Origin: Halichoerus grypus
Taxonomy: Eukaryota; Chordata; Mammalia; Carnivora; Phocidae
Assembly: GCF_964656455.1 (NCBI RefSeq)
Contig: NC_135716.1
Location: 78,778,484 to 78,842,483, forward strand
Direction of reading: 5' to 3'
Length of the DNA stretch: 64,000 bases
The notes beneath the pieces were generated by a model, which saw only the letters and a list, made by a program, of their open reading frames with translations, ran no database searches and was not told where the DNA came from. How positions within the stretch are numbered: the stretch's first letter is position 1; the number at the start of each line of letters is the position of its first letter. This document shows, in pieces, positions 1-10,260 of this stretch. The position numbers and the translations under genes are program-made.

Positions 1-123
1 GCACTCCCAAATTAAACCAGATCATTTTATGCCCAAACAGTATATTAGTTCTCCCTAAATTGCTTTTACAGATTGTTTGCTAAGCAACTGTTATCAAACT
101 TTGCATGTGAGCAAATACACATG

Positions 124-344
124 GGGGGTGCCTGGGTGGCACATCCGGTTAAGCATCAGACTCTTGGTTTCAGCCCAGGTCATGATCTCAGGGTTGTGAG
201 ATCGAGCCCCTCGGGGCTCTGCACTCAGTGTGGCATCTGCTTAAGACTCTCTTTCCCTCCCCCTTTGCCCCTACCCCCTGCTCTCTCTCTCTCTCTCTAA
301 AAATAATATTTTTTAAAAAGTTATACAAAAAAAAATAAAAAGTT
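124..344 (+). mobile_element. Can-SINE, older divergent copy
   Basis: Carnivore tRNA-derived SINE: GGGGTGCCTGGGTGGC head, B-box-like GAGATCGAGCCCC, a long CT-rich tract and an A-rich tail. The middle differs from the younger copies in the window (GCATCAGACTCTTGGTTTCAG type). The duplication ATACACATG lies at 115-123 and 345-353. The tail contains AAAAAGTTATAC twice, so it was rearranged. Non-coding; the short reading frame across it has no meaning. Confidence 0.9.
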
Positions 345-353
345 ATACACATG

Positions 354-1348
354 CATGTTTAAACATAAGAGAATAATAGAAAATTTGGTGGAAAAGTTTC
401 CATCAGACGTTTTTAAAGTTTTGTGTCTAAGTTTTTTTAATACACAGAATCAGTTTCTGCTACACCACTGACTAGTTGTCACCCCATTTGGAAAAAAAAA
501 AATTCTAGAATCATTCCGTCCATTACCAAAATGTGATTTTACTTCTCTTTTATTCAGCATTTTAATATCAAGGGAGGAAAAGGAGCAATTTCAACTTTTG
601 TCTTCAGTATATAATTTAATAATATAAAAACTAGCAAAGCAAAACCTGAAAACTAAGCAAAATTTTTGCCTCAGACAATTAGTGGTGTTATTATAAGGAC
701 AAAAGAAGCACATAAACAAATTTCCTATCAGAGGAAATGTTCTAACAGATGGTGGCACATGCTAATTTAATGTCATAGTCCTGTGTATAGGGACTATACA
801 CTTATGGACTTCACTTTTAAACTGCCTTGTTTTTACAAAACTTCAGTGAAAAGTTGTAACATAATGAGTTATACCTACTAACATGTATTCATAAAGTATA
901 TCACACTTTTATGAATAAAAATGCATGTTATTAGAAAAATTTATTCCATTTACCATTAACTTAATTAATAAAAGCATATCTCTTTCCAAATAAACCTAGG
1001 TGCAATGTTATTGGTATGCATTCTTTCTGGTTACCGTTTCTTAAAAAATAAATAAAATTTCTTATATAGCTAATCATTTAACTCATTCACCCAAATATTC
1101 AAAGAAATGAGAGGTGTATTAAGAAGAGAAAGGTCAAATTTTTCATATTTGCTATGCATATCCATTGTGAAACATTCTCCAATATCCTACTCTGTTCTCA
1201 CAAGTTTCTTTGTTCATAATTCTGTCATAAATTTGATAACATTATATTATAAATTATATCACATCCTTTACCTTCCCTACTGTTGGGGCTGATGTAGGAA
1301 AAACTGTACAATTCATACTGTCAACGAAGTTCTGAGCAATCTGCCAAT
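354..1348. other. Unassigned AT-rich sequence
   Basis: About 1 kb with dense stops in all frames and no repeat family I recognise. Nothing suggests an exon. Confidence 0.5.
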
Positions 1349-2570
1349 AATACACAATGGAGAAATGATAGTCTCCTCAACAAATGGTGTTGGGAAAATT
1401 GTAGATCTACATGCAAAAGAATGAAATTGGACCTTTATCCTATATAATACACAATAATCAATTCAAAATTGAGCAAAAATTTAAATGTAAGACCTAAAAC
1501 TATAAAACTCCTAGAAGAAAACACAGGAAAAAAGCTCCTCAACACTGGTTTTGGCAATGATTTTTGAAGTTTTTGACACCAAAAGCACAGATAACAAAGC
1601 AAAAATAAACAAGTGAGACGATAAACAAGAAACTCATACAACTCATTAGCAATAAAATAAAATAATCCACTTTAAAAATGGTTACAGGACATAAGTAGAC
1701 ATAAGTAGACATTTTTTTCAAAGAAGGCATACAAATGGCCAGATATATGAAAAGGTTCTCAACTCAACCCTGTACACTGTTGACATGAATATAAATTTGT
1801 ATAGGCACTATGACAATGGAAGAGAAGCTCCTCAAAAAATTAAAAACAGAACTACCATATGATCAGAGATCCCACTTCTGAGTATATATCTGAAAGAAAT
1901 TAAATCACTATCTCAAGAGATATCTGCATCCCCATGTTCATTGCAACATTATTTACAATAGCTAAGCCATGGAAACAACCTAAGTGTTGCAGATAAATGG
2001 ATTAAAAAAAGAGTGGTATGTACATGCAATGGAATATTATCTAGGTATAAAAAATTAAGGACATTCTGCCATTTGTGACAACATTGATGAAACTTGAGGG
2101 CATTGTGCTAAGTGAAATGAATCATACAGAGAAAGACAGGTACTGTATAATCCCATTTATATGTGGAATCAAAAAAAAAAAAAAGTGAACTCACAGAAGC
2201 AGAGGGTAGACTGGTAGTTGCCAGGGGCTGAGAAGGAGGGAGGGAAGGGCTGAAGGTGGTCGAAGGGCATAAACATCCAGTTAAAAGATGAATAAACCCT
2301 GGTGATCTAATGCACAGCATGATAATTATAGTTAATGATAGTGTATCTTGAACTTGAAAGTTGCTAACTGAGTAGATCTTAAAAGTTCTCAACACACACA
2401 CATGAAAAAAAGGTAACTGTGTGAGGTGATTGTATTTTAACTAGCATTATGGTGGTAATCATTTTGCAACATATACATATTTCAAATCATAACCTTGTAT
2501 ACCTTAAACTTACACAATGTTACATATCAATTATATCTCAATGAAGCTAGAAAAAATAAAATAAAATATC
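1349..2570 (+). mobile_element. Old L1, 3' end (ORF2 C-terminus and 3'UTR)
   Basis: The left part matches the ORF2 3' third: the block around 1355-1420 corresponds to the region encoding [15 protein letters not shown] in younger copies here, and 1940-2130 to the final FIAAMST...WIKK...MEYY segment. The 3'UTR follows (CAGAAGCAGAGGGTAGA, GTTGCCAGGGGCTG) and ends in an A-rich tail near 2565. Every frame is broken by stops and indels, so it is an old, heavily 5'-truncated copy. An L1MA/L1MB-type age is inferred from memory of the families. Confidence 0.85.
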
Positions 2571-2810
2571 CATCATTAGCTATTTGGAATCACTTAAATC
2601 TGAATTTGATTTAGTGTACTATACTTAATATAAGTTTTTAAAATTATAGATATTTCAAGAGAGGAAAAAGGCATACCTCTAGAAATGTTGTGAGCACAAG
2701 GTTACAGAAGCAGACAACTTGAGCATAATTATAAAAAATGATTATATCTAATGAAAGATACCCTTTATTTTTTTATATCTTAACCCTAAAACAATATACT
2801 TTCATTTTCT
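2571..2810. other. Unassigned AT-rich spacer
   Basis: Low-complexity-leaning sequence between two L1 pieces; no recognisable feature. Confidence 0.4.
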
Positions 2811-2866
2811 TTTTTTAAAATTTTATTATGTTACGTTAATCACCACACATTACATCATTAGTTTTT
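2811..2866 (-). mobile_element. 3' terminus of host L1 split by a younger L1 (left part)
   Basis: On the minus strand this is the terminal L1 3'UTR (complement of TTATGTTACGTTAATCACC) plus its A-tail. It ends with TACATCATTAGTTTTT, which reappears at 5230-5245 where the same terminus continues to about 5275. This looks like a very short L1 3' end cut in two by the insertion at 2867-5229. Confidence 0.7.
2851..2866. repeat. Target-site duplication, left copy
   Basis: TACATCATTAGTTTTT, identical to 5230-5245. It flanks the L1 at 2867-5229 directly: the T-run (A-tail in element sense) on one side and the truncated 5' end on the other. The same motif also occurs in the element's own 3'UTR near 2906, because donor and target are the same family. 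Confidence 0.75.
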
Positions 2867-3125
2867 TTATTTAAATTTTTTTATTGTTATGTTAATCCCC
2901 ATACATTACATCATTAGTTTTAGATATAGTGTTCCATGATTCATTGTTTGTGCATAACACCCAGTGCTCCATGCAGAATGTGCCCTCCTCAATATCCATC
3001 ACCAGGCTAACCCATCCTCCCAACCCCCTCCCCTCTCGAACCCTCAGTTTGTTTTTCAGAGTCCATTGTCTCTCATGGTTCTTCTCCCCCTCCGATTTCC
3101 CCCCCTTCATTCTTCCCCTCCTGCT

Positions 3126-3333
3126 ACATTCTTCTTCTTCTTTTTTTCTTTCTTAACATATATTGCATTATTTGTTTCAGAGGTACAGATCTGAGATTCA
3201 ACAGTCTTGCACAATTCACAGCGCTTACCAGAACACATACCCTCCCCAGTGTCCATCACCCAGTCACCCCATCCCTCCCACCCCACCCCCCACTCCAGCA
3301 ACCCTCAGTTTGTTTCCTGAGATTAAGAATTCC
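3126..3333 (-). other. L1 3'UTR, proximal module
   Basis: In element sense this follows the ORF2 stop: an ATATGAGGAATTCTTAATCTC stretch, a purine/G-rich block, then GATTGTGCAAGACTGTTGAATC-like sequence ending in TAATGCAATATATG and an A-rich GAAGAAGAAG stretch. The same module lies at 31939-32125 and is absent from the L1 at 15579-21588. (First motif given approximately from the complement.). Confidence 0.7.
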
Positions 3334-5220
3334 TCATATCAGTGAGGTCATATGATACATGTCTTTCTCTGTTTGACTTATTTCGCTCAGCATAATACCC
3401 TCCAGTTCCATCCACGTCATTGCAAATGGCAAGATCTTATTCCTTTTGATGGCTGCATAATATTCCATTGTATATATATACCACATCTTCTTTATCCATT
3501 CATCTCTTGATGGACATCTTGGCTCTTTCCACAGTTTGGCTATTGTGGACATTGCTGCTATAAACATCGGGGTGCACGTACCCTTTCGGGTCCCTACTTT
3601 TGTATCTTTGGGGTAAATACCCAGGAGTGCAATTGCTGGATCATATGGTAGCTCTATTTTCAACTTTTTGAGGAACCTCCATACTGTTTTCCAGAGTGGC
3701 TGCACCAGCTTGCATTCCCACCAACAGTGTAGGAGGGTTCCCCTTTCTCCGCATCCCCGCCAACATCTGTCATTTCCTGACTTGTTAATTTTAGCCATTC
3801 TGACTGGTGTGAGGTGGTATCTCACTGAGGTTTTGATTTGGATTTCCCTGATGCCAAGCGATATTGAACACTTTTTCATGTGTCTGTTGGCCATTTGGAT
3901 GTCTTCTTCGGAAAAATGTCTGTTCATGTCTTCTGCCCATTTCTTGATTGGATTCTTTGTTCTTTTGGTGTTGAGTTTGATGAGTTCTTTATAGATTTTG
4001 GATACTAGCCCTTTATCTGATATGTCATTTGCAAATATCTTCTCCCATTCTGTCAGTTGTCTTTTGGTTTTGTTGACTGTTTCCTTTGCTTTGCAAAAGC
4101 TTTTTATCTTGATGAAGTCCCAATAGTTCATTTTTGCCCTTGCTTCCCTTGCCTTTGGCGATGTTTCTAGGAAGAAGTTGCTGCGGCTGAGGTCGAAGAG
4201 GTTGCTGCCTGTGTTCTCCTCTAGGATTTTGATGGACTCCTGTCTCACATTGAGGTCTTTCAACCATTTGGAGTCTATTTTTGTGTGTGGTGTTAGGAAA
4301 TGGTCCAGTTTCATTCTTCTGCATGTGGCTGTCCAATTTTCCCAACACCATTTGTTGAAGAGACTGTCTTTTCTCCATTGGACATTCTTTCCTGCTTTGT
4401 CAAAGATTAGTTGACCATATAGTTGAGGGTCCATTTCTGGGCTCTCTATTCTGTTCCATTGATCTATGTGTCTGTTTTTGTGCCAGTACCATACTGTCTT
4501 GATGATGACAGCTTTGTAGTAGAGCTGGAAGTCTGGAATTGTGATGCCGCCAGCTTTGCTTTTCTTTTTCAACATTCCTCTGGCTATGCGGGGTCTTTTC
4601 TGGTTCCATACAAATTTTAGGATTATTTGTTCCATTTCTTTGAAGAAAGTGGATGGTATTTTGATGGGGATTGCATTGAATGTGTAGATTGCTCTAGGTA
4701 GCATTGACATCTTCACAATATTTGTTCTTCCAATCCATGAGCATGGAACGTTTTTCCATTTCTTTGTGTCTTCCTCAATTTCTTTCATGAGTATTTTATA
4801 GTTTTCTGAGTACAGATCCTTTGCCTCTTTGGTTAGATTTATTCCTAGGTATCTTATGGTTTTGGGTGCAATTGTAAATGGGATCGACTCCTTAATTTCT
4901 CTTTCTTCTGACTTGTTGTTGGTGTATAGGAATGCCACTGACTTCTGTGCATTGATTTTATATCCTGCCACTTTACTGAATTCCTGTATGAGTTCTAGCA
5001 GTTTTGGGGTGGAGTCTTTGGGATTTTCCACATAAAGTATCATATCATCTGCAAAGAGTGAGAGTTTGACTTCTTCTTTGCCAATTTGGATGCCTTTGAT
5101 TTCTTTTTGTTGTCTGATTGCTGTGGCTAGGACTTCCAATACTATGTTGAATAGCAGTGGTAATAGTGGACATCCCTGCCGCGTTCCTGACCTTAGGGGG
5201 AAAGCTCTGTTTTTTCCCAT
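3334..5220 (-). pseudogene. ORF2: L1 ORF2 C-terminal fragment, open for 628 codons
   Basis: Reverse transcriptase and C-terminal part of L1 ORF2p, the protein that nicks target DNA and copies L1 RNA. Visible features: RQGCP at about residues 14-18; the catalytic FADD box at 56-59, needed for metal binding in L1 RT; and a zinc-knuckle-like CX3CX7HX4C beginning CWRGCGERG in the C-terminal third. It ends normally in MYHMTSLI and a stop. No frameshift or nonsense codon is present. The ATG at 5220 is fortuitous: the true frame is cut by 5' truncation at 5229, about half of a normal ORF2 (roughly 1,270 residues) being missing. Translation from here would lack the endonuclease and the first RT motifs. 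Confidence 0.93.
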
Positions 5221-5229
5221 TGAGAATGA

Positions 5230-5245
5230 TACATCATTAGTTTTT
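5230..5245. repeat. Target-site duplication, right copy
   Basis: TACATCATTAGTTTTT, an exact match to 2851-2866, immediately after the truncated 5' end of the minus-strand L1. Confidence 0.75.
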
Positions 5246-5275
5246 GATGTAGTGTTCCATGATCCATTGTTTGCT
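5246..5275 (-). mobile_element. Host L1 3' terminus (right part)
   Basis: Complement of the L1 3'UTR (plus-strand GATGTAGTGTTCCATGATCC), continuing the piece at 2811-2866 once the nested L1 and one duplication copy are set aside. The joined host fragment is only about 90 bp. Confidence 0.65.
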
Positions 5276-6348
5276 AGTTGTATAAAGAATATAGCATTTC
5301 ACATGCAAAAGTCAATACAAAAATCTATGTTCATATATTTTAGCACCTATGAATATTAATGTATCAAAACATATATGTGGAGCAAGTTTTATCCAAAACA
5401 TGAATTAAAAGGAAAACATTTCAGCAAAAGGACAAATTTAAAAATAAATGAAAATTAACTTTTTACTAGAAGGCATAATATTTAAGAACACTACAGCCAA
5501 GTTTATATTTTAGATTAAACTTTGTTAATTTTTTTCAAAATTTATCTCCTTCATAGAACATGTTGAATAAATATTTAACAAGAAATTATTAAATTATTAA
5601 AATAATTTATTATTAAATTATTTAAAAACAAGAAAAAATAACAAGAAACAAAAGTAAGTCCTAAGAATTTTTAGCTATAGATAATTCTATAGTAACCTGG
5701 ATTTGGAGCTGCAATTCACACTCTACATATTATGTGAAAAACTGCAAGCAAATATGTTATTATTACATGCCCAAATGTAACCAGCAGAGGTAAGCACAAA
5801 TATCTGCAAAAATATATACATATTAAATCAAGGATAGACTAGGTTACACTGGTATTAAAAACACCCTTCCCATTAAATTTCACTAACTTAAAACAATAGT
5901 TTTATTTCTTGCTTATGATATAAGTGCATTACAGTTTAATTGAAGTTCTGGAACTGATATTACTGATTAGCTTCTGTCTGGATTGTTTCTTAGTGAAACA
6001 TAGAGAAGAGAGAGCACTGTAAATGCATATTGGTTCTAAAACCTTCTCTACTCATATTTCATTGATAAAAACCAGTCTTATGAACATACTGAACTCTTAG
6101 GGGATGGTCAATAAGAGACACAGATTATTAGTGAGGAATTCTAATGACTTATCAAACCAGACTCACAAATTCCAAAGACAAAGGTAAAAAGAAAATGAGA
6201 ACACAATCAAAATCACAAACAAATGGTAAAGGAAATTATTAGTGAAGAAATATGTTCATAAACAAAGCAACACAGACACTACCATTGGAAGTTCTACAGA
6301 ATCAGAAGTGTAAATACCACCAAAATTATAATTAGCAACTATGAAACA
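5276..6348. other. Unassigned AT-rich sequence
   Basis: No recognisable gene or repeat. It includes a very AT-rich ATTATTAAATTATT-like block near 5580-5630. Confidence 0.5.
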
Positions 6349-6363
6349 GAAATGTTTCATTAG

Positions 6364-6580
6364 GGGGCGCCTGGATGGCTCATTTGGTTAAGCGGCTGCC
6401 TTCGGCTCAGGTCATGAGGCTCAGGGGTCATGATCTCAGGGTCCTGGGATTCAGCCCCGCATCGTGCTCCCTGCTCAGCAGGAAGCCTGCTTCTCCCTCT
6501 CCTCTGCCGTTGCCCCTGCTTGTGCACTCTCTCTCTTCCTCTCTCTCTCAAATAAATAAATAAAATCTTAAAAAAAAAAA
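6364..6580 (+). mobile_element. Can-SINE with 15-bp duplication
   Basis: Typical head GGGGGCGCCTGGATGGCTC, CT-rich region and AATAAATAAATAAAATCTT tail. Flanks GAAATGTTTCATTAG (6349-6363) and GAAACGTTTCATTAG (6581-6595) differ by one T/C transition, so it is a fairly recent insertion. Confidence 0.96.
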
Positions 6581-6604
6581 GAAACGTTTCATTAGGTATA
6601 ACAT

Positions 6605-7670
6605 GTTTAACTAATTGAAAGGTGAGTTGGAAAAGAAACTATATGAATAAAAATTATTAAAATTTATTGGATAACTCTGAAAAAGAATAAAGAAGATCTT
6701 ATAAAAATGGAATACATAATAAATCAAATATTAAAGAAAAGTTAAGCAGTAGAATCAGTAAATTAGGCAGATCTTAAGTAAATACTCAGAACACCAAATA
6801 AAAAAAATATATATGGAAGTTATGAAAGGTTAACTAAGCACTAACACACATCTGGTCTGAGTTCTGGAGGGTAAAAACAGACTGGCCAAAAGCAATATCT
6901 GGAAGGATAATAAGTAAGACATTTCTAGAACCAATAAAGAAGTTTAAATCATAGTTTCAAGATCATCTGATCTCAAGAAATATAACAAGCAAGAGACACT
7001 ATTTAAATAATGGTTAATAATTTTCCAAAATTGTTGAAATCATCAACCTTCAGGATCAAGAAAATTAAAATAATAAAAATAATTAAAAAGGCAACAACAT
7101 CTAAAATATCATAGTGAAACTTCATATTATATGAATAAATATTGGGGTGCCTGGGTGGCTCAGATGGTTAAGTGTCTGCCTTCAGCTCAGGTCATGATCC
7201 CAGGGTCTTGGGATCAAGCCCCACATCGGGCTCCTGGCTCAGCGAGGAGCCTGCTTCTCCCTCTCCCTCTGCCTCTCTCCCTGCTCATGCTTTCTCTCTC
7301 TCTCTCTCTGTATCTCTGTGTCTCAAATGAATAAATAAAATCTTTAAAAAATAAAAATAAAAAAAATTTTAAAAATGAATAAATATTAAATCAGTCACAG
7401 GGAAGAAACAGAATACCAACACCATAACCTTCTTCCCAATGGAAAGTATGAAAGGGGAATTAAGTCATCAGAGTATTGAAAAAAAAAACAGCTGTCAAAT
7501 CTGAATTTCAAGAAAAATTAATTTTTAACAACAAAAACAAGCAATTTTTTTTATACAAGCAAAAAAGAGAATGTGTTCACAATTCCTCCATTAAATATAT
7601 CCTAAAGGTATTCTGGAATTTTAATACAAACGAAATAAACTTCTGTTTTGTTCTTGCTTAAGATGTAGAA
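6605..7670 (+). mobile_element. Ancient L1/HAL1-like ORF1 remnant
   Basis: Around 7000-7060 (AATTTTCCAAAATTGTTGAAATC) and 7480-7650 (AAACAGCTGTCAAATCTGAATTTC, then an AAACAAGCAA...TTCACAATTCCTCC-like run) the text resembles the conserved 3' half of mammalian ORF1 in old L1M/HAL1 families. No open frame survives. The Can-SINE at 7144-7374 interrupts it. The assignment rests on remembered family consensus only. Confidence 0.45.
7144..7374 (+). mobile_element. Can-SINE with 13-bp perfect duplication
   Basis: GGGGTGCCTGGGTGGCTCAG head, CT-rich body, long A-rich tail. ATGAATAAATATT lies on both sides (7131-7143 and 7375-7387). It sits inside the L1/HAL1-like remnant. Confidence 0.95.
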
Positions 7671-7680
7671 ATCTACATAC

Positions 7681-8092
7681 GCATGCACGCACTCAGGCAC
7701 ACACACACACATTCAAGATGAACAAGAACAAGGACTCCGGCTGAGGATAAAATATCACCTGCAGCATTGAATTAGACTCAGAAGATTGTAAACATGTGTA
7801 CAACTGGAACAATGCAATTCTGAAAGTGAGACTCTTGTTCCCCTCCAAATAGCCTTCTTCTTGACTACAGTAGCAACTGTTGAGTTAGTTAGGTGATCCT
7901 TCTCCACTTCTTGACTTCTAGCATTGCACAGAACAAAGATTTGCCTCATAGATATTACTAATTGATGATTTCTGATCATCCGTACTAGGACCTTATACGA
8001 TAATGTATCATCTCGATGACATCATGAATTGTGTGACTGTTTACTCTGGTCCCTATAAAAAGTTTTGCATTGTTTCCTTTACAATATAAATC
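7681..8092. other. Unassigned sequence with short (CA)n
   Basis: A small CA-rich run lies at about 7697-7711; the rest shows no repeat or gene signature I recognise. Confidence 0.4.
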
Positions 8093-8109
8093 AAAACTAC
8101 AAGGTTTTC

Positions 8110-8298
8110 GGGCGCCTGGGTGGCTCAGTTGGTTAAGCGACTGCCTTCGGCTCAGGTCATGATCCTGGAGTCCCAGGATCGAGTCCCGCATCAGGCTCCC
8201 TGCTTGGCAGGGAGTCTGCTTCTCCCTCTGACCCTCCCCCCTCTCATGCTTTCTCTCTCTCAAATAAATAAATAAAATCTTTAAAAAAAAAAAAAAAA
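8110..8298 (+). mobile_element. Can-SINE with 17-bp perfect duplication
   Basis: GGGCGCCTGGGTGGCTCAG head with a good pol III A box (TGGCTCAGTTG) and a B-box-like GGATCGAGTCC, CT-rich tract, AATAAATAAATAAAATC and A-tail. AAAACTACAAGGTTTTC occurs at 8093-8109 and 8299-8315. The perfect duplication and low divergence suggest a recent insertion. Confidence 0.97.
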
Positions 8299-8315
8299 AA
8301 AACTACAAGGTTTTC

Positions 8316-8835
8316 TGAAAATCTTAAGACATCAACTGAACTTGGAAAACCGACTGATCCAAACTGAACTAGATTACTGAGCTATTTCAGGGTACTCATC
8401 ACTATGAATCACTGTGAATCTTCCTGCAAAATGTCTCATCTCCTTGAAATTTCAGTGACTCATTCTTGGCTCTGATGCTTTGCAATCCTGCCAGGTATCT
8501 GGGGAATGTGCACAGTGGGCACATGAAAGATAATTAGCTGTTTCTTCAAATAGCATCATTGTGGAGTACATTAAGATAATTCCAAGTCCTACAAATGAAG
8601 AGGGCTCTTCCTTCTTCCCCTTGCAGAAGTCCCCAAAAGCAGCCTATATCATGACACATCTAATGAATATGTTCTTGTTTTTCAGGTCTTCACTAATGGA
8701 TTCTTAAGAAAATAATATGGAGTCATTTTAGTATATATTTGGGAATTTTAATGAAGTCAAATGTTGGCAGATGTGGCACAGGCATCCAGTTTTCTAGGTC
8801 AATGACATCTTCTCATATATCCCAGCCCTTCTGGG
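8316..8835. other. Unassigned sequence
   Basis: Mixed-composition sequence without recognised repeat or coding signal. Confidence 0.4.
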
Positions 8836-9080
8836 AGGGCCGTTCAACAATATGTATAAAGGCTTAAATTGTTTACGTCCTTTGATTCGGTAAGTCCACA
8901 TTTAGGACTTAAGGAAGTAAGACATACAAATAGGTACTATGCATATGAATGTCCACAGCAAATTTATACTAAAAAAATGTTAATTACGTGTCCAACTCTA
9001 AATTATTGATTAAATAAATTGTGGTATATGCATTCAATTTAATATTTTGCTGTCATTTAAAACTCTTTTTAATAAAGAGT
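8836..9080 (+). mobile_element. Old L1M 3'UTR fragment, part 1
   Basis: Text such as GATTAAATAAATTGTGGTATATGC followed by a degraded CATTTAAAA block resembles the 3' terminal region of old L1M families. It may continue at about 9990-10260, beyond later insertions. Confidence 0.5.
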
Positions 9081-9245
9081 CTAAAAAAGAAGACGTGGTA
9101 TATATATACACACACAATGAAATATTACTGCAAATATGCATTTGCAACAACATGGATAGACTTAGAAGGTATTATGCTGAATCTCTATGTTGTACACTTG
9201 AAACTAATTTAATATTGTATATCAACTATACTTAAATTTTAAGAA
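9081..9245 (+). mobile_element. L1 3' end fragment
   Basis: A GACGTGGTATATATATACACAC...AATGAAATATTACTGC block (the ORF2 C-terminal YTMEYY region) runs through ACATGGATAGACTTAGAAGG into a TTGTACACTTGAAAC 3'UTR end. The segment is internally deleted, with no frame left. Confidence 0.75.
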
Positions 9246-9290
9246 CTCTCATGGGGTAGGCAGAGTATGAAAAATAAAGACGAGAATAGA

Positions 9291-9507
9291 CGGAGCGCCT
9301 GGGTGGCTCAGTCGTTAAGCGTCTGCCTTCGACTCAGGTCATGATCCCAGGGTCCTGGGATTGAGCCCCGCATCGGGCTCCCCGCTCAGCGGGAAGCCTG
9401 CTTCTCCCTCTCCCACTCCCTTTGCTTGTGTTCCTGCTCTCACTATCACTCTCTCTGTCAGAAAAATAAATAAAATCTTTAAAAATAAATAAAATAAAAT
9501 TTAAAAA
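9291..9507 (+). mobile_element. Can-SINE
   Basis: GGAGCGCCTGGGTGGCTCAGTCGTTAAGCG head of the younger subtype, GGGCTCCCCGCTCAGCGGGAAGCC middle, A-rich tail with several TAAA units. Imperfect flanks AGACGAGAATAGA (from about 9279) and AGACTGGAGAATAGA (about 9509-9523) look like a duplication altered by a 2-bp indel. (Motifs are each within the family consensus.). Confidence 0.93.
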
Positions 9508-9587
9508 AAGACTGGAGAATAGAGTAAAAATAAATAAATAAAACTCTGAAAGTTTTTTGTTCACATAATTTCCCCAAACTATTTGTC

Positions 9588-9988
9588 TGCCATGGACTGA
9601 ATTATGTCCTCCTAAAATTCATATGTCAAAACTTTATTTCCAACGTGACTGTATCTGGTGAAAGGGTCTTTGGGAGGTAATTAAGATTAAATGAGGTCAT
9701 AAGACTGGGGCCCCACTAGGATTAGGGTCCTTATAAGAAGAAATATCAGAGATCTCACTCTCTCTCACATGCATTGAGGAAAGGCCAGGTGAGGATATAG
9801 CAAGAAGGGAACTGTCTGCAAGCCAGAAAAGAAGGCTCTCACCAGAAACTAAATCAACTAAATCAATCAAACCCTGCTCTTGGACTTCCAGCCTCTAGAA
9901 ATAATTAGAAAATAAGTCTTGTCTAAACCATCCAGTCCATGATATTTTGGTTTAGCAGCAGGAGCAGGCTAATACAACATCAAAAGTA
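9588..9988 (+). mobile_element. Solo LTR, ERVL-MaLR (MLT1/MST-like)
   Basis: Begins ATGGACTGAATTATGTCC, passes AATTAAGATTAAATGAGGTC and CTTATAAGAAG, and ends with CTCTAGAAATAATTAGAAAATAAG then GCAGGAGCAGGCTAATAC. This is the order of MaLR LTRs. No internal retroviral sequence lies next to it, so it is a solo LTR. Related LTRs are at 25670 (same strand) and 50864 and 58162 (opposite strand). Confidence 0.8.
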
Positions 9989-10260
9989 GGTTACAAAATA
10001 AGATGTTCATTATATCTCAATTTTGTCACTTAAAATATGAGTTTAAATCCAAACACACAGATGCAAATATACACAATTACAGAGAATAATTCTAGAAATG
10101 GACACATAAAAATGATAACAGCACTTGTACAGAAGAAGATTATAAGTGGATTTTATTTTATTTGCCACTGTTTTTCTGTCATTTTTAAATTTTCAGAGTT
10201 TACTCTGGTAATTTTATCATAAAACAGTTTTTGAATTTAAAAAAGTCAATATGATATATT
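9989..10260 (+). mobile_element. Old L1M 3'UTR fragment, part 2 (possible)
   Basis: TGATAACAGCACTTG...TAAGTGGATTTTATTTT...TTTTTAAATTTTCAGAG resembles the terminal 3'UTR of old L1M/L1ME. It could be the continuation of 8836-9080, separated by an L1 piece, a SINE and an LTR. Confidence 0.4.

Larger units (their letters stand above)
2867..5229 (-). mobile_element. Young 5'-truncated L1 (2.36 kb), nested in an L1
   Basis: Carnivore L1 in antisense orientation. It has A-rich 3' ends at 2867-2885, a 3'UTR to 3333 and the C-terminal 628 codons of ORF2. It is truncated at 5229 in the reverse transcriptase domain, in the stretch before AFPLRSG. The reading frame is uninterrupted, which points to a recent insertion. 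The 3'UTR is composite: a distal module (2867-3125) and a proximal module (3126-3333). The element is flanked by 16-bp duplications. It cannot move by itself, as it lacks the 5'UTR, ORF1, the endonuclease and part of the RT. Confidence 0.93.

Noticed and set aside
8110..8298. tRNA gene suggested by A and B boxes in SINE heads
   Set aside because: The boxes belong to Can-SINE tRNA-derived heads; no cloverleaf or anticodon arm is preserved.
9588..9988. Possible provirus with internal genes
   Set aside because: Only an LTR-like segment is present; no gag, pol or env sequence nearby, nor beside the other MaLR LTRs.
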